NCBI RefSeq assembly: GCF_008370685.1
Contig: NZ_VTZU01000007.1
Location: 62,001-126,000, forward strand
DNA from: Aquimarina sp. RZ0
GTDB lineage: Bacteria > Bacteroidota > Bacteroidia > Flavobacteriales > Flavobacteriaceae
Direction: 5' to 3'
Length of the DNA: 64,000 bases
How positions within the stretch are numbered: the first letter of the stretch is position 1; each line of letters starts with the position of its first letter. A program made the position numbers and the translations under genes. Shown piece by piece: positions 37,530 to 47,701 of the stretch. The notes under the pieces were generated by a model that saw nothing but the letters and a program-made list of their open reading frames with translations, ran no database searches and was not told the DNA's origin.

Positions 37530-38474
37530 ATGAGGGGTTTTCTAAAGAACGTAGCAATTTTTCTAGTCCCATTAGTAATCGTTTGGGGAGCTTTAGAATA
37601 TTTCTATCGCGCTACAGAATCTAATTACTCCTATAAGCATCAAAAAATTATTGAAAATTATAATACTATAGAAACACTGGTCTTAGGAGATTCTCACGCT
37701 TTATACGGTATTAATCCAGAATATCTAGATTCAAAAACATTTAATTTGGCTAATGTGAGTCAATCTATTTATTTTGATGAATTACTTTTTAAAAAACATA
37801 TTGATAGTCTTAAAAACCTGAAACATATTATTATAACGATTAGTTATTTTAATCTGAGTCAAATAGAAAATACGAAAGAAGATATTTGGAGAAAATATTT
37901 TTATACGAATCAAATGGAACTGGAAGTACCCATTGTTTCTAAATTTAATATTAAGGAATATAGTTTATCACTTACTCGTCGATTTCATAGCTCGATAGAA
38001 TTTATTCATTATTATAGAGAGCGAGGTACCTTGATAGGATGTACTAGTGATGGATGGGGAAACCTTTATACAGAAAGCCAGGATATAGATCTTTGCAAAA
38101 ACGGAATTAGCAGGGCAAAAAGTCACGAGGACGGCTCGCAGGACTTTACCGAAAACTTATTAAAAATTCAATCCATAATAGCATACTGTAAAAATATTGG
38201 TTGTAAGGTGTATCTGGTTGATATGCCAGTGCATAAGTGTTATATCAATGCTTTGAACCCTGATAAATGGAATAAAATCACAACCTTCTGTAAAAATCTG
38301 GAAGAGCGCGCTATAAATACAACTTATATAAATCTCAGAGAAGATTCGAGATTAGAAGATACTGATTTATACGATGCAGATCATTTGACACACAAAGGCG
38401 CTAAAAAATATACGAAAATCATAAATGAAATTATATCTGCTCCAAAAAATGACGTGTCATGTAATTATCTCTAA
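37530..38474 (+). CDS. SGNH/GDSL-like partner of the MBOAT acyltransferase
   Basis: The 314-residue protein has an N-terminal membrane anchor (about 7-24) and an exported SGNH fold: the block I sequence LVLGDSHALYGINPEYL with Ser near residue 54, and the C-terminal DLYDADHLTHKGAKKY with the catalytic Asp-His pair. It resembles the AlgJ/AlgX/DltD-type enzymes that complete acetyl transfer in the periplasm. Operon with the MBOAT gene. Substrate is probably the surface polysaccharide encoded nearby, which is inference. Confidence 0.82.
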   Translation: MRGFLKNVAIFLVPLVIVWGALEYFYRATESNYSYKHQKIIENYNTIETLVLGDSHALYGINPEYLDSKTFNLANVSQSIYFDELLFKKHIDSLKNLKHIIITISYFNLSQIENTKEDIWRKYFYTNQMELEVPIVSKFNIKEYSLSLTRRFHSSIEFIHYYRERGTLIGCTSDGWGNLYTESQDIDLCKNGISRAKSHEDGSQDFTENLLKIQSIIAYCKNIGCKVYLVDMPVHKCYINALNPDKWNKITTFCKNLEERAINTTYINLREDSRLEDTDLYDADHLTHKGAKKYTKIINEIISAPKNDVSCNYL

Positions 38475-38638
38475 AATATTTCGTTATTATGAGGAAGATT
38501 AGGGTATCTTTAACACAAAATTTATTCACTAGAAGCGATATTTACTTTAAAAATTACGGGTCAAGGTTTACCTTGAAATTTCTATTAAACAGTTATTCTG
38601 GTAGTATCCAGGGTTTTAACTCTAAAAGGAATATTTAC

Positions 38639-41600
38639 ATGAACAGATACATCTCTTTGATGCTTTTTGTCGCAATCTTGTTTTCTAAGATGTCTGCGCA
38701 ACAATCTGCAATCTATACAAATGAGTTAGTACTCTTTAATCAAGCATTAGAATTGTACAACAACAAACAGTTTCTAGCAGCGCAGAACCTATTCGATAAA
38801 GTACGTGATGCTGTAGATGATGAAAATATAGATGCAGAATGCACTTATTACATTGCTAATTGTGCTGTATGGCTTAATCAGAAAGGAGCCGATAATCTGA
38901 TGGAGGATTTTGTAACACAATATCCTACTAGTATTAAGCGTAATGCCGCCTATCTGGATGTTGCTAATTATTACTTTGACAATGGTAAATATGCATATGC
39001 CCGCAAATGGTATGACAAAGTAGATGAAGGGAACATGAGTCGTTCTCAAAAAGAGAAATATAATTTTAATAATGGATACGCATATTTTAAGATCCAGCGT
39101 TTTAATGAAGCCAAAAAGTTTTTGAACAAAGTTGTAGAATCGGATGAATATGGAGCGCAAGCAAAGTACTACCTCGGTTTTATTGCTTATGAAGGGGATA
39201 ATTATCAAGAGGCAGACAGACTCTTTGATGAAGTAAAAGATCTGGAGACATACAATAAAAATTTGTCGTATTTCCAGAGTGATATGAATTTTAAGTCAGG
39301 AAAATTTCAAGAAGCTATTGATGAAGGAAAAGCGCAGCTTGCTAGCTCAAAACCTTCAGAAAAATCAGAACTTAATAAGATTATAGGTGAGAGTTATTTT
39401 AATCTGGAGCAGTATGACAAGGCTATCCCGTATCTAAAAGAATATAAAGGCAGAAAAGGAAAATGGAATAATACCGATTATTATCAATTAGGTTATGCTT
39501 ATTATAAACGAGGAGAGTATCCTAATGCGATTTCAGAATTTAATAAAATAGTAGATGGGCGTAACGCTACAGCCCAGAATGCATATTATCATCTGGCAGA
39601 ATCCTATCTTAGGTCTGATCAAAAGCAACAAGCATTGAATGCTTTTAAAAATGCATCAGAAATGGAATTTGATGCGGATATTAAAGAAGATGCCATGGTC
39701 AATTATGCAAAACTAAGCTATGAGATAGGTAATTCGTATGAAGGAGTATCCAAAGTATTATTAAGATATCTGGAGCAATATAATAATCCAGAGCATAAAG
39801 AAGAGATAGAAGAGCTATTGATCAGTTCTTATATAACCTCTAAGAATTATAAAGAAGCTATGGATCTGCTGGAAGGCAGTCGTAATTTTGAGGATAAAAT
39901 TATTTATCAGAAAGTAGCATATTTTCGAGGTATAGAACTATATAATGAAGGGAACTATTCTGAAGCAAAGGTGTATTTTGATAAATCATTGGCCAAACAG
40001 ACTGATCCCAGATTTACTGCCAAAGCAATATACTGGAAATCAGAAAGTGATTATTTACAGAATAATTATGACGATGCCTTAATAGGTTTCAAACAATTTA
40101 AGGGGAGTACAGATGCTGCTAAAACAGCAGAATATTTACATATTGATTATCATCTGGGATATACTTATTTTAAACTAAAGCAATATCCGCAAGCGGCAGA
40201 TTTTTTTGATAAATATGCAAAGGGGAATGTAGATGAAACACGATTAACAGATACGTTTTTGAGATTAGGAGATAGCCATTTTATTTCTAGCAAATATTGG
40301 CCGGCAATGGAGGCGTATAATAAGGCGATCAAAAATGGAGGTGTAGACTCTGACTATGCACATTATCAGAAAGCAATCAGCTATGGTTTTGTGAAAAAAA
40401 ATGATAAAAAAATCAGTGATTTAGAAATGTTTCTTAAGCAATATACTACTTCTACTTATAGAGATGATGCTATGTTTGCATTAGGGAATACCTATATAGC
40501 AGAAAACAAAACGCAGCAAGGTATCGAGGCATATGATCGATTGATTAGAGATATGCCCAGAAGTTCCTATGTGCCAAAAGCATTATTAAAACAAGGATTG
40601 ATCTTTTATAACGGAGATCAGGGGAATAGAGCGTTGTCTAAATTTAAAAAAGTAGTTGCAGAGTATCCCGGAACAGAAGAATCGATACAAGCGGTAAATA
40701 CGGCAAGATTAATCTATGTAGATCTGGGTAGAACCAGTGAGTATGCAGATTGGGTAAAAGGATTAAGCTTTGTAGATGTTACAGATGCAGATTTGGATAA
40801 TACATCGTATGAAGCGGCAGAAAAACAATTCTTAGAGAATAATGAAGATGAAGCAATAGTAGGTTTTCAGAAATATCTGAATGAATTTCCCAGTGGTCTT
40901 CACGCGCTGAAAAGTAATTTTTATTTGGCAGAGCTATATTTTAAAAAAGGGAATAAACAAGATGCAGTCCCGTACTATGAGTTTGTGCTGCAACAAGATC
41001 GTACAGAGTTTACAGAGCAATCTTTAGCAAGATTATCACAAGTATATTTAGAAGATCGTACGTATGCAAAAGCAATTCCGATATTAGAACGATTAGAGAA
41101 AGATGCAGATTTTCCTCAAAATATTATTTTCGCACAATCTAACCTGATGAAATCTCACTATCAGTTGATACATTATCAGAAGACGATCCAATATGCCGAA
41201 AAAGTATTAGAAAATCCTAAAATCCAAAATGATGTAAAAAGCGATGCACAAATATTTATTGCTCGCGCCGCATTACAAACAGGCGATGATACCAGAGCAG
41301 AAAAAGCATATACAGAGGTTAGAAAAATTGCCACAGGAGAGTTGGCGGCAGAAGCACTATATTATAATGCCTATTTTAAGAATAAAGAAGGTAATTATAA
41401 AATCTCTAATGAAATTATACAGAAACTCGCCAAAGATTATTCAGGATATAAATTATACGGAGCAAAAGGTTTAGTCTTAATGGCTAAAAATTTCTATGGA
41501 TTAGAAGACGCCTATCAAGCTACTTATATTTTAGAAAGTGTGATAAAAAACTTTGTCGATTATAAAGATGTAGTTGATGAAGCACGATCCGAGCTTAAGA

Positions 41601-41653
41601 AGATCAAAGCAGAAGAAGCTAAAACAAATTCATCCATCCAAACCGAACAGTAA
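38639..41653 (+). CDS. Large periplasmic TPR protein
   Basis: I place the start at the ATG of 38639 because it gives a signal peptide (MNRYISLMLFVAILFSKMSAQQ) and has AAAAGGA shortly upstream; the longer frame from 38489 adds 50 residues without homology-like features. The 1004-residue protein is nearly all tetratricopeptide repeats with the A..YY.LG.AY...G.Y..A...F pattern (more than twenty units by eye). It is followed by an outer-membrane barrel gene 24 bases later, so the two probably form an envelope complex. TPR repeats act as protein scaffolds; the partner is unknown. Confidence 0.85.
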   Translation: MNRYISLMLFVAILFSKMSAQQSAIYTNELVLFNQALELYNNKQFLAAQNLFDKVRDAVDDENIDAECTYYIANCAVWLNQKGADNLMEDFVTQYPTSIKRNAAYLDVANYYFDNGKYAYARKWYDKVDEGNMSRSQKEKYNFNNGYAYFKIQRFNEAKKFLNKVVESDEYGAQAKYYLGFIAYEGDNYQEADRLFDEVKDLETYNKNLSYFQSDMNFKSGKFQEAIDEGKAQLASSKPSEKSELNKIIGESYFNLEQYDKAIPYLKEYKGRKGKWNNTDYYQLGYAYYKRGEYPNAISEFNKIVDGRNATAQNAYYHLAESYLRSDQKQQALNAFKNASEMEFDADIKEDAMVNYAKLSYEIGNSYEGVSKVLLRYLEQYNNPEHKEEIEELLISSYITSKNYKEAMDLLEGSRNFEDKIIYQKVAYFRGIELYNEGNYSEAKVYFDKSLAKQTDPRFTAKAIYWKSESDYLQNNYDDALIGFKQFKGSTDAAKTAEYLHIDYHLGYTYFKLKQYPQAADFFDKYAKGNVDETRLTDTFLRLGDSHFISSKYWPAMEAYNKAIKNGGVDSDYAHYQKAISYGFVKKNDKKISDLEMFLKQYTTSTYRDDAMFALGNTYIAENKTQQGIEAYDRLIRDMPRSSYVPKALLKQGLIFYNGDQGNRALSKFKKVVAEYPGTEESIQAVNTARLIYVDLGRTSEYADWVKGLSFVDVTDADLDNTSYEAAEKQFLENNEDEAIVGFQKYLNEFPSGLHALKSNFYLAELYFKKGNKQDAVPYYEFVLQQDRTEFTEQSLARLSQVYLEDRTYAKAIPILERLEKDADFPQNIIFAQSNLMKSHYQLIHYQKTIQYAEKVLENPKIQNDVKSDAQIFIARAALQTGDDTRAEKAYTEVRKIATGELAAEALYYNAYFKNKEGNYKISNEIIQKLAKDYSGYKLYGAKGLVLMAKNFYGLEDAYQATYILESVIKNFVDYKDVVDEARSELKKIKAEEAKTNSSIQTEQ

Positions 41654-41677
41654 TAAATAGTCATAAACCTGTTATAT

Positions 41678-43420
41678 ATGTCTAGATATATTAAGAAATT
41701 AATTCTGCTTACCTGTATTTTTATGGGTTGTTGCACAGTACTTTTTGCACAAGAAAAAGAAGAGGAAGAAACGATTGAAACAGAACGTGTGGTGATTGTT
41801 AAGGCATATACGCCCACCATTAGTGATGCTTTCAAAGTGAAATCTACACCAATACTAAATGATTCTGTAACTCAGAAGAAAAGAGAAATACGATATAGCA
41901 TTTTTTCTGTTCCTGTGGCCTCTACATTTACCCCGGCAAAAGGTAAAGCAGCAAGTGTCGATAAACCAAAAAAAATACCATTATACGATAACTACGCCAC
42001 CTTAGGATTTGGTAATTTTACTTCTGTATTAGCCGAGTTTTATAGTAACTTTCAGATTGATCGTACAGATAATATAGGATTGTATTTACATCATAATTCA
42101 TCACAAGGAGGTATTGAAGATATACCTTTGGATGATAAGTTTTATAATACCTTTCTTGATCTTAATTATACATCAAGAACCAGGGATTTTGTTTATGGGA
42201 TGGAGATCGGCGCAGAACATCAACTATATAATTGGTATGGTCTCCCGGAAATACCCGTACTGACTAATGAACAAATTGATTTGATCGATCCGACTCAAAA
42301 TTATGTTGGAGCAAAAATAGGAGGGAAGTTTGAGTTTAAAGATCTGTATTTTAAAAAAGTAGCAGCAAGCTATCGTTTTTTTGGAGATGCGCTGAAATCA
42401 AAAGAGAATCATTTTAAAGTAACTCCCACCCTGGAATTCGAAATAGGAGATGAATTGATTACCACTAATTTTAATGTAGATTTCCTAAAAGGAAATTTTG
42501 ATAAGCAATTGCAGTTAGGCGTAGGGAATGATTATCAAATTCTAAACTTAGGCATACATCCTAGTCTCTTGGTATTAAGAGATAATCTTACCGTCAACTT
42601 AGGAGCAGAAGTGGTTTATAGCGTAGATAGTATAGGAGAGGATAACGATTTTTTTATCTACCCAAAGGTTACCGCATCGTATAGGTTGTTGGATGAAGCC
42701 GTTATTGCCTATGGAGGATTAGAAGGAGGGTTACGCCAAAACACGTACAGAGATGCAGTACAAGTTAATCCATATGTATCGCCAACGCTCCGATTGACTC
42801 CTACGCACAATCAATTTGATGGATATATAGGGATAAAAGGAAAATTGTCTGATGTGGTGAGTTATAATTTTAGAGCAAACTATATATCTGAAAATGATAA
42901 ACCATTATTTGTAAATAACAGACCAGAGATAATACCCATAGAAGGATATGATTTTGGTAATTCATTTTCGTATCGATATGATGATATAACCACATTGGCA
43001 GGATATATTGAGTTGAATTTTAATATTAATAAAAAATTTAAGCTAGGAGGCTCTGCAGAATATTTTAGCTATAGTACCGACAATGAATCAGAAGCCTGGA
43101 ATTTACCAGATTTAAAAGTATCAGTCTTGTTTGATTATCAGATTACAGAACAATGGTTTGCTGGCGCTCAATTGTTTCATGTAGGCGAACGTAAAGATAT
43201 AAATAATGAAGTATTACTGACACCGGCAACGCCGGAGGCAACCATTACTTTGGACACTTATTTTGATGCTAATATTAATCTGGGATATCGATTTAATGAA
43301 AAATTATCTGTCTTTATTAAAGGAAATAACCTCGTAGGAGAAAATTATGAGCGATGGGCTCACTTTCCCGTTCAGGGAATTCAAGTACTGGGAGGAGTTA
43401 CATATAAGTTTAATTATTGA
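41678..43420 (+). CDS. Outer-membrane beta-barrel protein (TonB-receptor-like)
   Basis: The 580-residue protein has a signal peptide (ending LFAQ near 25), a conserved periplasmic stretch (VVIVKAYTPTISDAFKVKSTP) and then a barrel: repeated aromatic strands and a C-terminal QVLGGVTYKFNY. It lacks the plug domain of a true TonB-dependent receptor. In Flavobacteria such proteins are annotated TonB receptor-like and follow the TPR gene; the two make a conserved pair of unknown function. A hairpin at 43529 follows. Confidence 0.8.
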   Translation: MSRYIKKLILLTCIFMGCCTVLFAQEKEEEETIETERVVIVKAYTPTISDAFKVKSTPILNDSVTQKKREIRYSIFSVPVASTFTPAKGKAASVDKPKKIPLYDNYATLGFGNFTSVLAEFYSNFQIDRTDNIGLYLHHNSSQGGIEDIPLDDKFYNTFLDLNYTSRTRDFVYGMEIGAEHQLYNWYGLPEIPVLTNEQIDLIDPTQNYVGAKIGGKFEFKDLYFKKVAASYRFFGDALKSKENHFKVTPTLEFEIGDELITTNFNVDFLKGNFDKQLQLGVGNDYQILNLGIHPSLLVLRDNLTVNLGAEVVYSVDSIGEDNDFFIYPKVTASYRLLDEAVIAYGGLEGGLRQNTYRDAVQVNPYVSPTLRLTPTHNQFDGYIGIKGKLSDVVSYNFRANYISENDKPLFVNNRPEIIPIEGYDFGNSFSYRYDDITTLAGYIELNFNINKKFKLGGSAEYFSYSTDNESEAWNLPDLKVSVLFDYQITEQWFAGAQLFHVGERKDINNEVLLTPATPEATITLDTYFDANINLGYRFNEKLSVFIKGNNLVGENYERWAHFPVQGIQVLGGVTYKFNY

Positions 43421-44155
43421 TAGAGAGCTAAAATTTATATTGTAGAGAATTATCTACTCCAGTTCAGATTTTAGAAAAATATATATCACTATTTTTAAAA
43501 ACGTTTTCCTGACCAGTTTTAGAAAAATAAGTATACAGTTGATTCACGACAGGTGAAATAATAGATTTCTGTATACTTTTTTTAATTAATTTTCGTTTAC
43601 AACTGGGATAAGTATGATTTATGTTTTCATTTTACAATGAAGCGGTTTACACTTTTTTGATCAATTAAAGTGTTTTTATGTACTTTATAACAACCTTGTT
43701 ATGTAAGAAAAATACGAAAATTGATTACTAAAGAACATCTTAATGACAAATTGAGAAAAATGTATACGACTTCAATAAAAGGAAATTGAGTTTTTTATTT
43801 ATGTGAAAAAACTGTACAGTTGTAGTTGTTTTTTCTGAAACATAGAAAAAAAAGAGTGTCTTATTTCAGGAAATTATATGAATCTTTAATTCAGGGTTTC
43901 ATATAGCGCAAAAGTCTTGTAGAAAATTCACATAATTTTTTCTTTATGGTAAGTTCGTTTCCAGATAAAAAGTTAGAATGACTTCAAGGTAAATTTGAAT
44001 ATAAAACATGCTTGTTAAAAATTTAATTTAAAAAATGCTGTAAAACTACACAAACCTTCAAAGAACTAATTTTTTAGTATAGATTATTGTTTCGTTATTA
44101 CTCAATATTTTGACTCTTTGTTGCAATTTAAGTTGAAGCATTACAATTGTCAGCT
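43421..44155. other. Gene-free region with a branched hairpin
   Basis: The 735 bases hold the hairpin at 43529-43578 and two short copies of TTTTAGAAAAAT near 43469 and 43518. Nothing else is recognised; the promoter of the beta-helix gene must lie near the right end. Confidence 0.45.
43529..43578 (+). terminator. Likely terminator of the TPR/barrel operon
   Basis: Perfect arms AAGTATACAG (43529-43538) and CTGTATACTT (43569-43578) enclose a small inner stem TTCAC (43543-43547)/GTGAA (43553-43557) and are followed by a run of T. It lies about 110 bases after the barrel stop codon. Confidence 0.6.
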
Positions 44156-47100
44156 ATGAAAACAAACAAACACTCAAAAACTATTTTTTTTATTCTATTC
44201 TGCTCACTCGTTAGTGTAAATCTTATAGCAAATACTATAAATGTTACCAAAAGAGGTGTTATACCAAATGATAATATTGATGATGTAGATGCTTTGAATA
44301 TCATTTTCAGAGGACTCAATGATGGAGACGAAGTATACTTTCCGCAAGGAGTATATGATTTTAGATTACCTACATTTGTTAACCTTGCAAATAAAAAAAA
44401 TATTCGAATTTATGGAGATACCAGCGGAAGCGGAGTAACACTTCGAAAAATTGGGATTGATCCTACAATAATTTCGAATCAATACAGTCAATCCATATTT
44501 CGTTTTGTTAATTGTGAGAATATTCGGCTAGAAGGAGTAATGATAGATTTGGACAAACCTTACGGGATTAATGGAGAAGTTATTAGAAAAGGGAGTGATG
44601 AGATGGGGGCTTTTTATGAATTACTACTCCCAGATGAATTTGATATTTATGATACTGTTATTGAAAAGATAAAAATAAAAAATGAGTTGAGTTATGATAA
44701 AGATGGTACACCTAACTATCATTTAGGAACTTCATACAATACACAGGGCGATCTTAGTAAACTGCCTAAGGTTGTAAAAGTCAATAATGAACGTATAAAA
44801 ATTTATAATAGTGACGGCTATTTAGGTAGACTTGTCGTGGGTGATTTAATGAACTTAAGGCTTGGTCGGGATGGAGCTCCCGTAGTACAAGTTTTAAATT
44901 CAGATGATACCTTAATCAAAGATGTTACAGTCTGGGAATGGTATGGTTTTAATTTCTTTTTTGGAGATAATTCAGTTAGAAATTCACATTCAAAAAATGC
45001 AACTTTTGATAATTTTAATATTAAAAGAAAACCTGGTTCAACAAGGCTGTTGATAAGTGGTGCTGATGGGATACATGTCAAATCACTTACAGGTAAGTTG
45101 ATTGTAAAAAACTCAACCTTTGAACGATTAGGGGATGATGCTATAAATGTTCATAACAGAGTTGGTCTGATAAGTAGTTTTGGTCAGAATCAAGCAAAAC
45201 TCATCAATCTTTTTGATGACAAGGGTGTTGGGAATAAATGGGCAAGGATTGGTTCAAAAGTTAATTTTGTTAATAAAGAAAGTGGCTTGATCATTGGATC
45301 ATCTGTAATTGTTGCCAACAAAGGAGGAGATACCTATGCTTTTGATAATATTCCTACAGGTATAAAAGTAGGTGATTTTGTAACGAATGTTAGCAAGACA
45401 CCCGAAGTAGATTTTATGAATTCAACAGTTAGATATTCCAGAGCTCGAGGCTTAGTTTTACAAGTGCCAAAATTAAGAGTAATTAATTCTGTATTCGAAA
45501 ATATATCAGGCCCAGGAATATTGATTACTACAGGTTTTGACAGATGGGCAGAAGGCCCAGGAGTTACTTCGGCAGTCATTAGAAATAATAAGATAAGAAA
45601 ATGCGCTAATTACCTAAATTCTTTAGGAGCAATATTGATTTCATCCAATCACGACAATGCTAGAGGTACAGAACGATCTCCAGGAGTACATAGAAACATA
45701 AGAATCGTCAGAAATGATATTAGAAATACCAATTCCTCAGCAGTTTTTGCATCTGTTACCGATAAAATTAATGTAGTCAAAAATACTTTTGTAAATGTAA
45801 ATCAGCGCCCAAATTCACTTTTTGCTGGGGCTGTTTTTATGAAGAATTGTAAGAATGGAGTGATTAAAGATAATTCGATTTCATCAAGCGGTAAAAAAAT
45901 TAGTTTTGAACATTCCTATAATATTCGGTTAGATAATACAATACATAATCCAATAAAATATAAAGATACAGATGTAATTGCTGTATATAATTTTGAAGAT
46001 CCTATTCTACGAGAAAATCACGTTTTTGAATCAGACAACAGCAATAATAACATAAATTTATCGCGAATGATTGCTAACAGTACTTCAAATGAAGTTTTTT
46101 CGGTAAATGGTCCCACTAATTTTGGGAGTGCCATAAGCTTGTATAAAACAAACAATTCTTCTTTAGAATCAGACAAAATTAAGACATCAAACATTAGTCT
46201 TACAAATAAAGTTTCAATGGCGACGTGGTTTAAAGTTTCTAATGATTTGGAGAACGGACAATTAATTAAATTGGTAAACTTAACGAATGCCAATCAAGAT
46301 GAATTATTGTATGTAGGATTAAGACGAAAAAATGATGGAGTTTATACCATTGCAGTACCAGGAAAAATTGCAAATAGCAATTTTAATACCTATACTACTT
46401 CTTTGAAAATTAATACCTGGAATCATCTGGCAGTGAACGTTCAGGATGGTAAAGCAGCACTTTATATTAACGGTCAGTTTAAAACCAGCTTCAATGCTCA
46501 GAATGAATTTACAGATGATATCAATATGATTAGAATAGGAGATAACACTGCTGCTACTTCTGTAAAACTTTCAATAGATGAAGTACACGTTTTAAAACGA
46601 ACACTATCCGAAAATGAAATAAAGGATTTGATCACAGCCTCAAATTCACCAACAGTAACAACCGAAATTGTTGAAGGCATTTTTAAAATTCAAAATGATG
46701 CGAATCGTCAAAATGTAATTGCTCCTGATTGGAACAATTTCAATTCCCGGATGTTTAGAGATTTAAATGCGAATGACCAAAAATGGGAATTCAAACATTT
46801 GGGCGAAGGAACCCATACGATCAAAAATATAGGAACAGGAAGGTATCTCCAAGTTGATTCTCCTATATGTATCAGGAATAATAATGTAAGTACTCAAATC
46901 TCTGCAACCGCTGATCATCATAAATGGATTATTAAAAAAATAAAATCTAATTATTTCTTGCGTCCTGTAAATTGTGATAATTTTGCTCTGGATAAAAGTA
47001 GTAATAATAACGGGAATGTTAAACTTTGGAGTTTTAATGAAGATAATAACAACCAAAAGTTTAATCTTATTCCCACAAGTGTCCAAAGAGAATTAGATGA

Positions 47101-47374
47101 CGTATCAGCGGTAGAAAAAATTGATGTGTACCCAAACCCTACTCGAGAAACGGTAAATTTTAATCTTGAAAACCATATGGGGGAGAGTATCTCTTATTCA
47201 ATTATTTCTTTGACGGGGCAACAGTTAATTAATGATGTTTTTCAGAAATCTCATAAATCTGAGGAAACTATTGATTTAAGAAACCTAAGGGATGGCGTTT
47301 ATTTTATAAATTTCAGAACACCTGATGGTATACATATATCAAAAAAAATAGTTTTAGCTAAGGGAGGTGATTAA
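44156..47374 (+). CDS. Secreted beta-helix / LamG / ricin-lectin protein with T9SS tail
   Basis: I use the ATG at 44156 (MKTNKHSKTIF); the frame also opens at a TTG three codons earlier. The 1072-residue protein has a signal peptide (about 1-27), a right-handed parallel beta-helix (about 30-600) with the stretch LGDDAINVHN in the middle, a LamG/concanavalin-like domain (about 620-840, ISLTNKVSMATWFKV...WNHLAVNVQDGKAALYINGQ), a ricin-type beta-trefoil (about 850-985; QKWEF, HKWII, QKFNL QxW-type motifs) and a T9SS tail. The GDDAIN(V/I)H motif recalls alpha-galactosidase-like beta-helix enzymes (GH110), so a glycan-active enzyme is plausible but unproven. Confidence 0.82.
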   Translation: MKTNKHSKTIFFILFCSLVSVNLIANTINVTKRGVIPNDNIDDVDALNIIFRGLNDGDEVYFPQGVYDFRLPTFVNLANKKNIRIYGDTSGSGVTLRKIGIDPTIISNQYSQSIFRFVNCENIRLEGVMIDLDKPYGINGEVIRKGSDEMGAFYELLLPDEFDIYDTVIEKIKIKNELSYDKDGTPNYHLGTSYNTQGDLSKLPKVVKVNNERIKIYNSDGYLGRLVVGDLMNLRLGRDGAPVVQVLNSDDTLIKDVTVWEWYGFNFFFGDNSVRNSHSKNATFDNFNIKRKPGSTRLLISGADGIHVKSLTGKLIVKNSTFERLGDDAINVHNRVGLISSFGQNQAKLINLFDDKGVGNKWARIGSKVNFVNKESGLIIGSSVIVANKGGDTYAFDNIPTGIKVGDFVTNVSKTPEVDFMNSTVRYSRARGLVLQVPKLRVINSVFENISGPGILITTGFDRWAEGPGVTSAVIRNNKIRKCANYLNSLGAILISSNHDNARGTERSPGVHRNIRIVRNDIRNTNSSAVFASVTDKINVVKNTFVNVNQRPNSLFAGAVFMKNCKNGVIKDNSISSSGKKISFEHSYNIRLDNTIHNPIKYKDTDVIAVYNFEDPILRENHVFESDNSNNNINLSRMIANSTSNEVFSVNGPTNFGSAISLYKTNNSSLESDKIKTSNISLTNKVSMATWFKVSNDLENGQLIKLVNLTNANQDELLYVGLRRKNDGVYTIAVPGKIANSNFNTYTTSLKINTWNHLAVNVQDGKAALYINGQFKTSFNAQNEFTDDINMIRIGDNTAATSVKLSIDEVHVLKRTLSENEIKDLITASNSPTVTTEIVEGIFKIQNDANRQNVIAPDWNNFNSRMFRDLNANDQKWEFKHLGEGTHTIKNIGTGRYLQVDSPICIRNNNVSTQISATADHHKWIIKKIKSNYFLRPVNCDNFALDKSSNNNGNVKLWSFNEDNNNQKFNLIPTSVQRELDDVSAVEKIDVYPNPTRETVNFNLENHMGESISYSIISLTGQQLINDVFQKSHKSEETIDLRNLRDGVYFINFRTPDGIHISKKIVLAKGGD

Positions 47375-47701
47375 TCATTCATCTTATGTATTCATAGATT
47401 TTTTTTTATCGTTTTAACAAAAAATCTAAATGGATTCAATCAGATTTTTTTAAAATAATATCTAAAAACTAGAAAAGAAATTGATAAAAGTATTTAACTT
47501 TTATCCCGAATATTAGATATAGGTTTCATTAAATGATTTCCTAATATTATTCAAAGTTATTATGAGAGTAGTCAGATTACAAAACGAGTAAACATAAACT
47601 CAAAATATGATTAATAATTTAAGAAGGTCTCTCTTATAAAAATACTATAAATGCACTTTTTGCGTTACAGAACAAAACGCATACATTATAAACTCAAACT
47701 A

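Noticed and set aside
38489..38638. Longer N-terminus of the TPR protein
   Set aside because: The extra 50 residues precede a perfect signal peptide and would bury it; an AAAAGGA ribosome-binding-like site precedes the internal ATG.
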